From Paulownia fortunei (Eukaryota; Streptophyta; Magnoliopsida; Lamiales; Paulowniaceae): a stretch of 64,000 nt of DNA. The notes beneath the pieces are model-generated. The model had not been told where the DNA came from. It worked only from the letters and a program-made list of their open reading frames with translations, and searched no databases. The position numbers and the translations under genes were made by a program. The stretch is from positions 17,154,278-17,218,277 of the forward strand of contig CM033114.1 in the NCBI GenBank assembly GCA_019321725.1, in the 5' to 3' direction. Below are positions 10,608 through 21,551 of this stretch, one piece after another (positions within the stretch are counted from its first letter, which is position 1; the number at the start of each line of letters is the position of its first letter).

Positions 10608-13482
10608 TGTGATACCCGAGCCTCTTACTACTCACATGGCTAAATATGATTCATGCATTACATGTTAATTTTATATGCTATTTGCATTTCTATTGACATT
10701 GCATAATTTATTTCATTTTATACGACATTCTTGAATATTAAACTTAATTCTGAAGCTCTTGCACGATATTAGTTATTGAATTTCTTAATCTAAGTAGTTG
10801 ATTTTATATTGAAATAAGAAGAAAATAAGGTGGATCAATATTAGATATAGATGGGATATATAGGTCATAATTTGGAAGTGCTAAAAGTGTTACTAGTAAC
10901 CTTATACGGTTTAATTTGATTTGATCAAGTTATTTCAAAAGTATATATTTGTAAATTAGCATACTTGGGATATTGGACATGATATAATATGAATTAAGTA
11001 TCATATTACAAGGCTCTTATGTGCATATGATTTTAGAAATGCAAACTAGATAATTCTTTAAGAATCGGATGCGAATCGGTTTGGAGATCGAATGAACGGA
11101 CATAGGAATTACCTATGGGAATGAATGGTGATTAAGATAGGTTGCAACCAAATAAAAATAGATGAGACACACAAGATTAGGGCTGAAAGATAAGGGAGAA
11201 AATCAGATTTGCCATTTACTTGCCACCTCGTGCTTTCTTATTAAGCTTAAGCTAACATCTCAAGCTAACACCTCAAACCTTCACCTTAAGCAACGACCAG
11301 ACCCTCATTTCAGCCATTTTCATCTTCCAAACACACACCTTAAGGTCTCCATGTGATCCAAATTGATTCCAAGTTGAAATAAAAGCAAGAAAAGCAAAGA
11401 AGAAGTGATTACCATCAAGTTAGCCTCAAAATCTGCATAGGTAACACTTATCTATGGTTTTGCCTTTGGTTTTCAGATTATTATGAATGGTTTTATGGCT
11501 TATTAAGCTTTCAATATCTCTTATAAAAGTGTTAGGAAGTTTTTAGTTAGACTTTGGTGCACAAAGAAAGGGTTTTTGATCACAAACACTTAATAGGAAA
11601 TACTTGTGGCAGAAACTGTCATCTTACTGTTTTCTTGTGTTTTAGACTTCAAAAGTGTATGGTATGTTGAATAAAACCTATGATTATTACCATTTACATG
11701 ACCATATATGAGTTAAGAGTATTGGAATGAATTTTTATCAGTTGGAAATTGAAATAGAGAATGATATTGGAGAAACACTCAAACTGCCAAAATAGCAAAA
11801 TCTGTTTTGGTGTGCTGTGAAGGAAACTGAATTAGGGAGCTAAATCGATTATTTTTGGTAATAATATGACCTGGTTGTCTCATTATATATGTTATCTAAG
11901 TATGGTGAAAATGTTGGAGTGATTGAATATACTTAAGGGTGCCAAAACCATTAATGTCATGAAGTGTGCAAAACTGTCACGGTAGGAAATAATCTGTTTC
12001 AGTATGTCGTGAAGAGAGCTGAACTTGGGAAGCTATATCCGTGATTTTTAGCAATTCTATGATATGGTTACATTTACATACATGTTATATAAGTGTGGTA
12101 AAAATTTTGGAGTGATTGGATATGTTTAGGGATGTTAAAATTATCATGCAACTAAACTTGACAGCAAGAAAATATGAAAATGTGAATCTGCCACATTTGA
12201 TCACTTAGCATGTTTCAACCTAGACATGTTGCTATTGAGTGTTAACAATTAGGTACATGCTATTAGAGTTATAATACTTCAATTACATGATGTTTTCATG
12301 TATTTAAGATGAGAAATTGAGGTATTTGAGGGGCTATATTGGGTTCTAGTTTGTGAAACCTTGATTGTTAGCTTATAGCTTGGTGTTTAAGGTCTAGTAT
12401 GAGATTTGTGCTTTCAACTTGCCAAATTGGGAATGGTGCTTGATGTTGGGTAATATTACAGGCTATTTTACATCTAAGGTTGGAGAGGAATACTAAACAA
12501 ATTTAGACTAAGCCACCAACCAAGTGAAAGGTAAGTAAAGATTCATTTGCAACTACAATGCATAGACATAGTAGATGTGTGAATTATATGTAATATCATA
12601 AATCATATGTGCATAGTAGAGGGCTCTCCATTGAGCATACATACATGGGCATTGTCATTAGCACGTGCATGCATCATATACTAGCATTGTGATAAATCTT
12701 GCATTGCACGGCATGATTCAGAGAAAGGAAAATGTTTTGTTGACCACTACTAGTGTACCGAAGCATGCATGGATTTGCATGGTGTTATGCATGGATTTGC
12801 AGGTTCGCGTGCATGGATTTGCATGCGTATGAGTATGCATGGATTTGCATGCTTATATGATTATTGGCCATTGGATTATGGCGGTATACAGAGCTCTTTT
12901 CCGGTGCATGAGATAGTAGCGTTGGTCAGGGGCCCAAGAAAGAAATGATTTTGAGAGAAATATTTTGATGCATAAAATTGCATTGTGAGCATAGCATTTT
13001 GAGTTGCATGACTTGATATTGTGGATTATTCTTTGACATGCATAATCTTTACTTGCTGAGCGTTAGCTCATATAGTTTATGCATTGTAGGTGAGTACGAT
13101 GATACTTGAAGCATCTTTGGCTGGCTGGTCGGCTGTTGGAGCTCCTGCAGGTGTTTGAGGGAGTGTGTACATGGATGACGACCTGTTGGGCTATTTTGTT
13201 GGCTTGTTATATTTTGAGTCTGGTGTATTATGTTTTTAGATTGGTACTATATTTCTCTTTAAAACTTTACTGTAATTAAGTATGTAAATATTGTGGTCGT
13301 TGTGGGTGTTGTGTTTTTATATAAATACTGATCCTTCTATTTTAAACAGGTTTGTGTATGTAAGAAGTGATTTAGCTTTTCTTAAAATGTTAAAAAAAAA
13401 AATATTCCATGCATGCACACAGGTTCTATCATGTCAAATTATATAATATATATATGGTTGTGTAGGAAAGGGGGGTGTTACA
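10608..13482 (+). mobile_element. 5' LTR of a Tekay-type gypsy element (about 2.9 kb)
   Basis: Starts TGTGATACCC and ends GGGGGTGTTACA, imperfect terminal inverted repeats resembling the TGTAACACCCC...GGGGTGTTACA ends of plant Tekay/Del LTRs. A perfect tRNA-iMet primer-binding site begins 4 bases downstream. The length of 2875 bp is in the usual range for long-LTR chromoviruses. Inside are four copies of a 15-bp word at 12766-12850 and a run of non-coding AT-rich DNA. Short open frames such as 11162-11356 carry no domain. The 3' LTR is not in the window. Confidence 0.78.
12766..12850 (+). repeat. Four spaced copies of a 15-bp word in the LTR
   Basis: TGCATGGATTTGCA(T/G) occurs at 12766-12780, 12788-12802, 12810-12824 and 12836-12850, with start spacings of 22, 22 and 26 bases. 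The word is partly self-complementary (TGCA at both ends). It lies in the promoter half of the LTR and could be a regulatory array; that function is inference. Confidence 0.85.
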
Positions 13483-13485
13483 GAG

Positions 13486-13498
13486 TGGTATCAGAGCC
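13486..13498 (+). other. Primer-binding site for initiator tRNA-Met
   Basis: TGGTATCAGAGCC matches the standard plant retrotransposon primer-binding site exactly and lies three bases after the LTR end (TTACA-GAG-TGGTATC). Confidence 0.93.
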
Positions 13499-13653
13499 CA
13501 GGTCTTGATTCTGTAGACTGTCCATGTACATAACCTTTAAAACTTGCAGAGCGCAGCCATGCCAGTAAGTTTTATATTATCATATATTGCATTTCATATT
13601 TCATAAATTATATTGGCCATATGTTGTCAAACTTGTATAAACAGCGCTACAAA

Positions 13654-14960
13654 ATGGTGAGAACTCGTGGTGAGAGCAGTAGTGGTGCCAGAGCACAGAG
13701 GAATGAGACACCCATCCCGGTTAATGATCGAGATACCATGATTAATCGGTTAACAGAACTGATTGAACGACAGTCCGAACAGATTCAACAATTGATTCGG
13801 CAGAGGGATAATGGTGAGCAACCACGGGTGGAGGTAAACCAACAGCGGGCAGATTATATATATATGGTGGGAGAAACGATTTCGGAGACTGGATCCCCCA
13901 ACATTTGAGGATGCTATTGATCCTACCGCTGCAGAGGACTGGTTGAGGACCCTGGAGAACATGTTCCAGTACAGCAGGGTGCCAGTAGAGGAGAGGGTAA
14001 TGTGTGCAACTTTCATGCTTCGCGTAGTGCAGGCCATTGGTGGACATGATTAGCAGTATAGAGGACATTACTACCATGAGCTGGGATAGATTAAGGAGTT
14101 ATTCCGAAACAAATATTTCACAGCTCCAGTTCGCATGATGAAGATGAACGAGTTTATACAACTGCGACAAGGAGCGATGACTGTTGGAGAATATATTCGT
14201 AAATTTGAACAACTGTCCAGGTTTGCTACGCACATGGTCAGCACTGAAGTATTGAAAGTAGAGAGATTTCTGGAGGGTTTTGAGGCCAGAGTTATACCGG
14301 GATGTGAATATGGCGGGTACTCAAGGGGTGACATTTTCACAGGTGGCTGAGAGGGCGTTGGTGGCAGAACAGGCTGAATTGAGAATCGTTCGTGCACATG
14401 AGGCTCGACAGCAGTTCAGACAGCAGGGACAGAGATGGACTGTGGGGCAAAAGAGGCCATTCCAAATGCAGAAGCCGATCCAAATACAGAAGCCGGGATT
14501 TAAATTTCAAGGAGAACAAGGCCAACAACAAGAAGGTCAAAATAAGAGGCCACGGGTTGAACAAGGAAAAGCACCAATGCCAGAAGCTGTGTGTCAGAAA
14601 TGTGGTATCGACATACTGGAGGCTGCTATATAGAAACCAGGACGTGTTTTCGATGTGGAATACCAGGACATATTGCTAAATTTTGCCCAGGTAAACAGAA
14701 TCAGACCATCACACCAAAAAGAATGTACCAGCCAAGGTATTCACCATGACCAGGGCGGATGCAGAAGCAAATCCATCGGTGGTAACAGGTACACTTTATA
14801 TTTCTAGTGTTCCAACACTTGTATTATTTGATTCTGGAGCCACGCATTCATTTGCATCCACTGAGTACGTGAAGAGGCTGGGTAGAATACCCGATGTAGT
14901 AGAAATCAGTTATAGTGTAACAGTTCCCTCTGGAGATGCTAGACAACCGATCGGATTTTG
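13654..14960 (+). mobile_element. Tekay-type gag and protease, frameshifted
   Basis: Gag starts with MVRTRGE at 13654 (in-frame ATG also at 13621). It continues in another frame with FRRLDPPTFED near 13885 and WLRTLENMF around 13940-13970, then KELFRNKYF near 14092, MNEFIQLRQGAMTVGEY near 14141-14190, and FSQVAERALVAEQAEL around 14333-14380. A CCHC zinc knuckle CFRCGIPGHIAKFC lies near 14647-14688, and a retroviral-type aspartic protease active site DSGATHSF at about 14830-14853. At least two frameshifts and stops (near 13870, 14050, 14290 and 14634) make it non-functional as it stands. Reverse transcriptase and the rest of pol would follow, but the sequence runs into the N gap. Confidence 0.9.
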
Positions 14961-14970
14961 AGAGCTTGTG

Positions 14971-15070
14971 NNNNNNNNNNNNNNNNNNNNNNNNNNNNNN
15001 NNNNNNNNNNNNNNNNNNNNNNNNNNNNNNNNNNNNNNNNNNNNNNNNNNNNNNNNNNNNNNNNNNNNNN
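14971..15070. other. Assembly gap, 100 N
   Basis: Exactly 100 N, the conventional placeholder for a gap of unknown size. The protein families on the two sides differ, so the true missing length may be large. Confidence 0.99.
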
Positions 15071-15745
15071 AATGAAGAATGTTTAGAACTCCAAGCTATA
15101 AAATGCTTTGATCCAAAAGCCTACAAACTTCTTGTTAAAACTTGATACAATGCACAAGAAGGTTCTACCATGGGAAAACTCCCTCTTGAAGCTACTGGCG
15201 AACAAATGCATGACTTAACGCTACCCAAAGAATATTAAAAAAAAGGTACACAGTTCAAAGTACTAAAATGGGCCTTGGGTTTGTCTCACGAAATCCTATT
15301 TGTATTGGTATCAAAAGAGCCAACAACAATAATGTGGCTGAGGAAAAACTTTCGTCAACAAAAGATGCCTTTGATAAAAATAAAAAAAGAGTGTAACGAA
15401 TATCTGTCTTTGATAAACTTAGCCCACCTAAAAAGTCCAGACATAAAAGAACCAACAATCAAAGATTGGGTATCTGCAAGATGCTAAGGCTTTGGAAGAA
15501 GATTGATGGGCCACTAGCCACTCAAGAACTTCAAAATCTGTTTCTATCCCGTATGAGATGGTACACTATTTTGATCATATCGTGTGATAAAGTGTTGAAG
15601 GTCAAAATTACAAATTGTTGTTCTCACACAAACCCAAACAATGAAGAAGATGATAGAGAAAGTGTGGCTTCCTCTTTTCACATTAGTAGTGACATTGACC
15701 ATGCAACTCCTCAAAATGCTAAGGATCGCTTACACAAGTAAATGT
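15071..15745 (+). mobile_element. Tat/Ogre-like polyprotein fragment, decayed
   Basis: Translation across frames gives NEECLELQAIKCFDPKAY, LLVKT, then KLPLEATGEQMHDL (15180-15220) and, in shifting frames, GLGFVSRNPI and IKRANNNNVAEE (about 15275-15345). Later come LFLSRMRWYTILIISCDKVLKVK (15536-15610) and ESVASSFHISS (15658-15690). This order resembles the spacer between protease and reverse transcriptase in Tat-type gypsy polyproteins. Stops at 15145, 15236 and 15484 show decay. It does not belong to the Tekay family left of the gap. Confidence 0.6.
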
Positions 15746-17394
15746 TCAAATTGATCAGTGGTGGTTATATTGAAAAAATGGTTAACACCATGCAGATGGT
15801 TCGTATAAGACTTTCCTTTCATCATTTCATTTCAAAATTCATTTCATTCCGACATAATTCATTCATACATACCAATCACCCCCTTAATGTTAAAGTAGAG
15901 GTAGAATAACATTTTCACCTTTATCAATCTCCACAAGTTAGATTTTTATTTTATTTACATATATATTTTTACATTTAATTTCCACAAAATTGTTTGTATT
16001 CATCTATAGCTATAACTATATCTATAATATATAATCTCTAATTAATCAATGAATAAGTATCATTTATTGCTAATTATTACTTTACTATATATAAAAGTAT
16101 GAATAACTTATGGTGCTTTACGTTTTTTAATATTTTTATGATGGCAGAAAAAACCTTATACGGAAATTGTGTATATACAATAATTTAATAATAAGTAAGT
16201 AATTTGCTTAATCCTAATCATTAGAATAAGACTCCTATTTAGACATGAAATATGTAAGTGTCAAGATATAAAACATATAATGAAGAATAAAGATAATATG
16301 CAATTTTTTAGTTATTCTCTTATGTCCAATTAGTATTAGACTCCAAACCAAATAGCCTAGCTAATAGTAATACTTAAAATTTCTACTATGAAAACTCAAA
16401 AACATTACAAACTCATGTGAGTGATTAGTATGCCGTAATGGAATTAGACATGAACGGTATTAGTTTAGGAATAGAATGAGGATGGGAAATGATCGATATG
16501 AGTATAGTTTTCTATGTTTGGTACATATAAGGAATGAGGGAATGAAATTGTTATTTCTTACTTAATTCTCATCCTATAATTAGTAATTAGAAAAGAATAA
16601 TAAGAATGAAATAAAATTATTTTTAATAACCAAATTTTTCTTTAGAAGATAATTTTCAAAATAAAACTATTAATCAGTATATTATGCATCAATGGATTTG
16701 TTATGGTTTCAGTTGGTGTTAATATATATATATATATAGTAAACTTTCTATAAATTAATATTAAAAAATTTAATAAACTCTATTATATAATTATTTTTAT
16801 GGTCCCGACTTGAGCTAATAGGCTAAATTGATAATTTTGATAAATTAAATAAGATAAGAATTTTTTTTTAGAAACCTTTCATTCATATCATAAATTAATA
16901 ATTTGTTAAAATTACAAATATAATTTGCTAATCTCATCTGTCATGGTTAATTTTTGAGCACCTTTTAGATGGAAAGTCATTGTAACTATAAAATATAAGA
17001 AAACTTTATGTTTGTTTATATAAAGATTATTTTTCATCTAATTCATTGAATACATTTAATTAAATTAGTGCAATAATAATAAAATTATTTTTTGATTAAT
17101 TTAATGTATATTTAGTGGATTAAATTCGTATTCAATTTATTAGAGTAGTAAATACAATGAATTTTTAGTTGATTAAATGTATATTTATTGAATTATAAAT
17201 AATTCTATAAATTAATAAACTATTAATTTATCAATTAATTAATACCTCTTTTAATTAATAGATTTTATATGGTACTAATACTATTAATTTATAAAGGTTT
17301 TATTGTATATAAATCTACACACATACAAGTATAGACAAATCTCACACTAGTATAAATCATTTTTTCATTAAAAAAAAAGACCCAATAAATAAAA
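15746..17394. other. AT-rich intergenic DNA with MITE-like words
   Basis: No gene. A segment near 15838-15895 (TTTCATTCCGACATAATTCATTCATACATACCAATCA) recurs at 19818-19870. A segment near 16500-16550 (GGTACATATAAGGAATGAGGGAATGAAA) recurs in inverse near 19735-19765. These suggest a dispersed non-autonomous DNA element family; ends not determined. Confidence 0.45.
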
Positions 17395-18072
17395 TCAAGG
17401 TTTAATAACAATTTCTCATTTGAACTACGACAATTTTTACATTGTACCATTCAAACTTTTGGCAACTCACCACCAACTACACGAGTTGTTTCACTTTAAC
17501 ATCCAGAACTCCTGCGCGGCAGAATATTTCGTTGTGATTTCATCATGTGCGCAGCACATGCTAAAGTTATTACACTTTGCCACCCAAATTTTACACGAAT
17601 TTTCACTTTGTCACCTCAATTTAAAAAAACTAAAAAAATATGTATATAATTATATTTTATCTCTTTTTCTGTTACTCATTCAGAAGAATTAAATTTAATC
17701 AACACTTATTATAAAAAAAATATTGTCAGTAAAATTTTATTTTTTTTATATTACTTTTAATTTTCATGTTGAATTGAATAAGTAAATTTTGTAAATGAGT
17801 AATAGAAAAAGAGATAAAATATATTTATATACATATTTTTTTTAGTTTTTTAAGCTGTGGCGGCAAAGTGAAAATTTATGTAAAGTTTAAGTGACAATGT
17901 GTAATAACTTTAGCATGTATTGTGCATATGAAGGAATCTCGGCGAAATATTCCGCCGATGGGAGTTCTGGATAGTAAAGTAAAACAACTCGTGTAGTTAA
18001 GGAAAAAAATAATTTAAATGATATAGTATAAAAATGGCCATAATTCGAATGACAAAATGTTATTAACCCTGA
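17395..18072. mobile_element. Foldback (long-TIR) MITE, about 680 bp
   Basis: The two halves are inverted copies of each other: TCAAGGTTTAATAACA-TTCTCATTTGAA at the left pairs with the reverse complement of TTCGAATGACAAAATGTTATTAACCCTGAA at the right. Farther in, GCACATGCTAAAGTTATTACACTTTGCC (left, about 17550-17582) pairs with GTGTAATAACTTTAGCATGTATTGTGC (right, about 17898-17924). CCAGAACTCC at 17503 pairs with GGAGTTCTGG near 17960. Arms are about 290 bp with an AT-rich centre near 17700-17790. Open frames found on both strands inside it are mirror images and not genes. No transposase is present. Confidence 0.8.
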
Positions 18073-18119
18073 ATACAATGTACATCCTCCTTTTTCGTGA
18101 CCTAATTTTTTTGTACATT

Positions 18120-19480
18120 CGGGTAAAACCTAGATGCATACTAAACCCACCTCATTTGGGATGGATTTTCAAACTACAAACAAGTTTCTAAATGGGTCTC
18201 GAATTTTAGTTTTTAGAACTGAACATCACTCAATAAGATATTGTGTATATTTTTTTATTATATATGCATTTATATGATGTATATTTTTATATATGCAAAG
18301 ATATATGTATGTTACATATATATTCACATATATTATATAAATAGCATTCTTATAAATTAAAATAATAATATAAAATATCACAAGTAGTTAAATATATATA
18401 AAAGTAACAAATATGTTTGAAACCCTAAAATTATCAAAAATTTAAACATGTCCATTTAAATTTGTAAATAATTAATTCTTTGTTAATAACATTATTTTCT
18501 CAATTTTAGAAGGTTATAGTGAAGTTATTTTTTAAAAAAAATATTTTTTTAATATTTTTAAAATTATAAAATGGGTATAGTTGGCACAGCCCGTTGGATA
18601 TCGAGTTTAGGGCGTATTTGGATCCGAGTTTATAAAAATCTTAGGGTCGAGTTAGAGTTTTAACAAACTTGCACCAAAACATGATGTGTTGCCATTCTTC
18701 AACTTTATCAAACACTTTTGTTAAATTTAGGAAAGTAATTGTATTAAAAATTAATATAGGTTTACTAATAATTGATTGGGAATGGTTATACACAATCCCA
18801 TACTTTTATGGTATAATTGATACACGTGAATGGAGTGAACACTCCCAAATCTATTCTTATTTACATAATTGGTATAATTTAGTGGTAAGAATATTCATTC
18901 TCATAAGAATCCTCATTCTCAAAAGATCGATTAGTCATTCTCTTCCTCACTCTTGGGTTTAATTATTATCAATCAGTTAGTAATAAACTTATAATTATTT
19001 TTTGCAAAATTATCCTTCTAAATATAATGAAAGTATTGGATGAAACTCGAAACTCTACATATCAAGATGAACCTGAGCACGAACTCGCTCCAAACTCGAG
19101 ATCTATTAAGTTGGACCTGCTAGACATGTTTTATTATTTTAAAAATATTAAATAAATCACCATAACTTTCTATATATGAGAAAAATAATATATTTAATAA
19201 AAATTTAATTATTTATATTTTAGTTATTAAAAAATTAAAAATTTCAAATATATTTATTACTTTTACATATATTAGCATAAATTATTTATTAATTTTATAT
19301 TATAATATAAGAATATTACCTTTATATTTTAGTATATATGTAACATGCATATATGTTATATACATAAATATATATCACATATATACATACATAATAAATA
19401 ATAAATATATGTGCTATATTTTAACAAATTGTATTTAGACTAAAAATTAAAATTCAAAACTTGCTCCGAGACTATTTGTC
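18120..19480. repeat. Large inverted-repeat pair flanking about 340 bp
   Basis: 18180-18665 and 19020-19480 are diverged inverted copies. For example, AAGTAACAAATATGTTTGAAA (18406) matches the reverse complement of TTTCAAATATATTTATTACTT (19242), and GATATCGAGTTTAGGGCG near 18597 matches the inverse of CGCTCCAAACTCGAGATC near 19086. Both carry the same ordered words. The middle (about 18670-19015) is non-coding. Probably two head-to-head copies of a non-autonomous element, or one long foldback. Confidence 0.6.
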
Positions 19481-20590
19481 GATGATTTTATATTTTTTAT
19501 AAAAAAATTATATATGTATAAAATTTTATCCATATTTTATATATAAGTATATATATTGTTTAACACCAATTAATTGTTAGTAGAGCAATTTATGCATAAC
19601 TTATTGAATATAATTTGTTTTAAATTTTTTTACTAAAGGGTAATTTGATCCTTAAAACTATTATGTTATGTTCTATCATTCATTCCTAATTACAATCATG
19701 AGGTTGAAATTAAGCAAGAATTGACGATTTCTTTTATTTCTCATTCCTTGTACATACAAAACATTAGAACTATTATATTCATATCATTCATTTCTATTAT
19801 TATTTTATTTCTAAATTTATTTCATTCCTACTTAAATTTATTCCTTCATACCAATCATGCCCTTGAGAATGGGGATTCCTAGTATTAAATTATACTAAAT
19901 ATGTATTTGGGAATGGACTTGAATTGGGTAATCCATTCCCCTTCAATTCTCGAATACCAACGTTTGTCTTTCTTATCATTATACGATTCTAGTAGTTATT
20001 CTAAAACTTCATTTTGCATGATTCACTACCATTTGATTGTTCTAACAAGTTATACTTCAAATGTAGATCATTTTATCTATATTATGAACAAACATCAATT
20101 CGTTATCTTATCCATTACTGCTTTCAATTGTTATAAATATTACTTAAAAAAAATTATATGTTATGTAATAATTATAATGAGATTATTTTTTTTATTACTC
20201 TTATTTTTACAAACGAATCGTTATGGTAGAATGATATTTATTTGATATATGACTAGAGTTTTGTTCAAAAATAATACTTAATATTAAAATTAACGTAAAA
20301 TAATAAAAAGAATTAAGTTAAAAAATGAAATATATTTTCTATAATATTTTATTACTATTTTTTTTTATTAAGATTGTAGTCTTTACGTCCAATCGCAGGC
20401 AGTTTTTATTAGTAACTAATAATGTTTAAAATAAAATAATAACTCCAAGGAAGGTTTAAATAGGAACCATTATAAATAGTCTTGACCAACCATTTCTTTC
20501 CACTGGAAAAATTCTTGAAACCCGGACCTTAATTTCTAGGGCGGGTTGGTAGGTCTTGACCCGATTTGCCCATTGTAGGCTTCATGTAGT
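19481..20590. other. AT-rich intergenic DNA
   Basis: No recognisable gene. Contains the second copy of the 15838-15895 word at 19818-19870. The 114-residue open frame at 19901-20245 is hydrophobic low-complexity sequence without domain or codon bias and is not called. Confidence 0.5.
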
Positions 20591-20595
20591 ATTTT

Positions 20596-20820
20596 ATGTT
20601 GCTTTTAAAGTTGAGAGATGGGTATGATTACGATCGTTGATCAACTCAAATTTTAACAAGAATGTACACAACTCTAGTATTAAAGATGTTGCTTTTAAAG
20701 TTTAAGAGACAGGTATTACTAAGCTCATTCATAAAATTAAGAAGAATGTGCATAACTATAGATGTTGCTCTTAAAAGTTGAGAGATGGTTATCACTAGGA
20801 TCGTCCATCAACTCAAACTA
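20596..20820 (+). repeat. Three imperfect tandem repeats of about 75-90 bp
   Basis: Copies begin ATGTTGCTTTTAAAG at 20596, ATGTTGCTTTTAAAG at 20686 and ATGTTGCTCTTAAAAG at 20762. Each is followed by TT(G/A)AGAGA(T/C)GG/AGGTAT and a later (G/C)(A/T)TCA(A/T)(C/A)TCAAA/ATAAAATTAA word. Non-coding. Confidence 0.75.
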
Positions 20821-20829
20821 TGTATATTT

Positions 20830-21350
20830 TTTTTTAACTCTTAATGAGAATATATTGATTTCTCAAACTAATATTTATTTGTTAAAGTATAAAATCAAAC
20901 TATTTTAGTTATTAACTGATGTTTTTTTTATGGTTTAACATTAAACTTGTAATATTTGATCTGCTGCTTGTACTATTTTAATTATTTTCAAATAAAGTAA
21001 TTAAATTTTCTATTTGATTTTGGAAAAAAATAGTCAAAGTTGATTTGTTAACAATGATACCCAGATATTCATTTGTAATCTTAGTATAAGGGCATAAATT
21101 GAAAATTTTACCTTGTGAGGGAGCAAAATGCCGAAAAAATAACATTTTAAAGGAGCAAAGTGCCAAGATAGTTTGATAGTGGGGGTGATTAAGGTATTTG
21201 ATTGTAAAAAAAAGGGTCGAAAAACGAAGAAATAGGATTTTGTCCTCTTCTCTGCCCTCTTCTCTGCCGGGCGAAGAAATTGGAAGCCATTTGTGATTCA
21301 ACTTCTTATCTCCTCCGACCCAGAGATTCCCAAGTTGCAGTACCCTCTCT
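20830..21350. other. Upstream region of the glycosyltransferase gene
   Basis: No gene seen. AT-rich to about 21230, then a short mixed-composition stretch before the pyrimidine repeat. A 107-residue minus-strand open frame here has no recognisable domain. Confidence 0.4.
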
Positions 21351-21356
21351 ATGTGT

Positions 21357-21411
21357 ACCCTCTCTCTCTCTCTCTTCTCTCTCTTCTCTCTCTTCTCTCT
21401 CTTCTCTCTCT
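21357..21411 (+). repeat. CT-rich microsatellite in the promoter/leader
   Basis: Runs of TC with interspersed TTC (TCTCTCTCTTCTCTCTCTTC...). It lies just upstream of a TATA-like box. Pyrimidine-rich repeats of this kind are common in plant core promoters and 5' leaders; a regulatory role here is inference. Confidence 0.9.
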
Positions 21412-21414
21412 ATG

Positions 21415-21425
21415 TATATATAAAA
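21415..21425 (+). promoter_or_regulatory. TATA-like box of the glycosyltransferase gene
   Basis: TATATATAAAA, 127 bases before the ATG at 21552 and directly after the CT repeat. Transcription would start around 21445-21460. Confidence 0.45.
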
Positions 21426-21551
21426 TGCGTATTGATATACAATTCTTGCCGTATATAACCTCAAACTTTTGATGTTTAGGTTGTAACATCGGATTCAGAT
21501 TAATACCAAGAACCCCATCAACCCACTGGAGTTCACTTTTCATCTTTCTCA

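Noticed and set aside
12766..12850. CRISPR-like array of short repeats
   Set aside because: Only four 15-bp words with 7-11 base gaps in a plant retrotransposon LTR; no CRISPR repeat/spacer architecture and wrong kind of genome.
19901..20245. 114-residue hydrophobic open frame
   Set aside because: Low-complexity AT-rich translation without conserved motif, in a repeat-rich intergenic zone.
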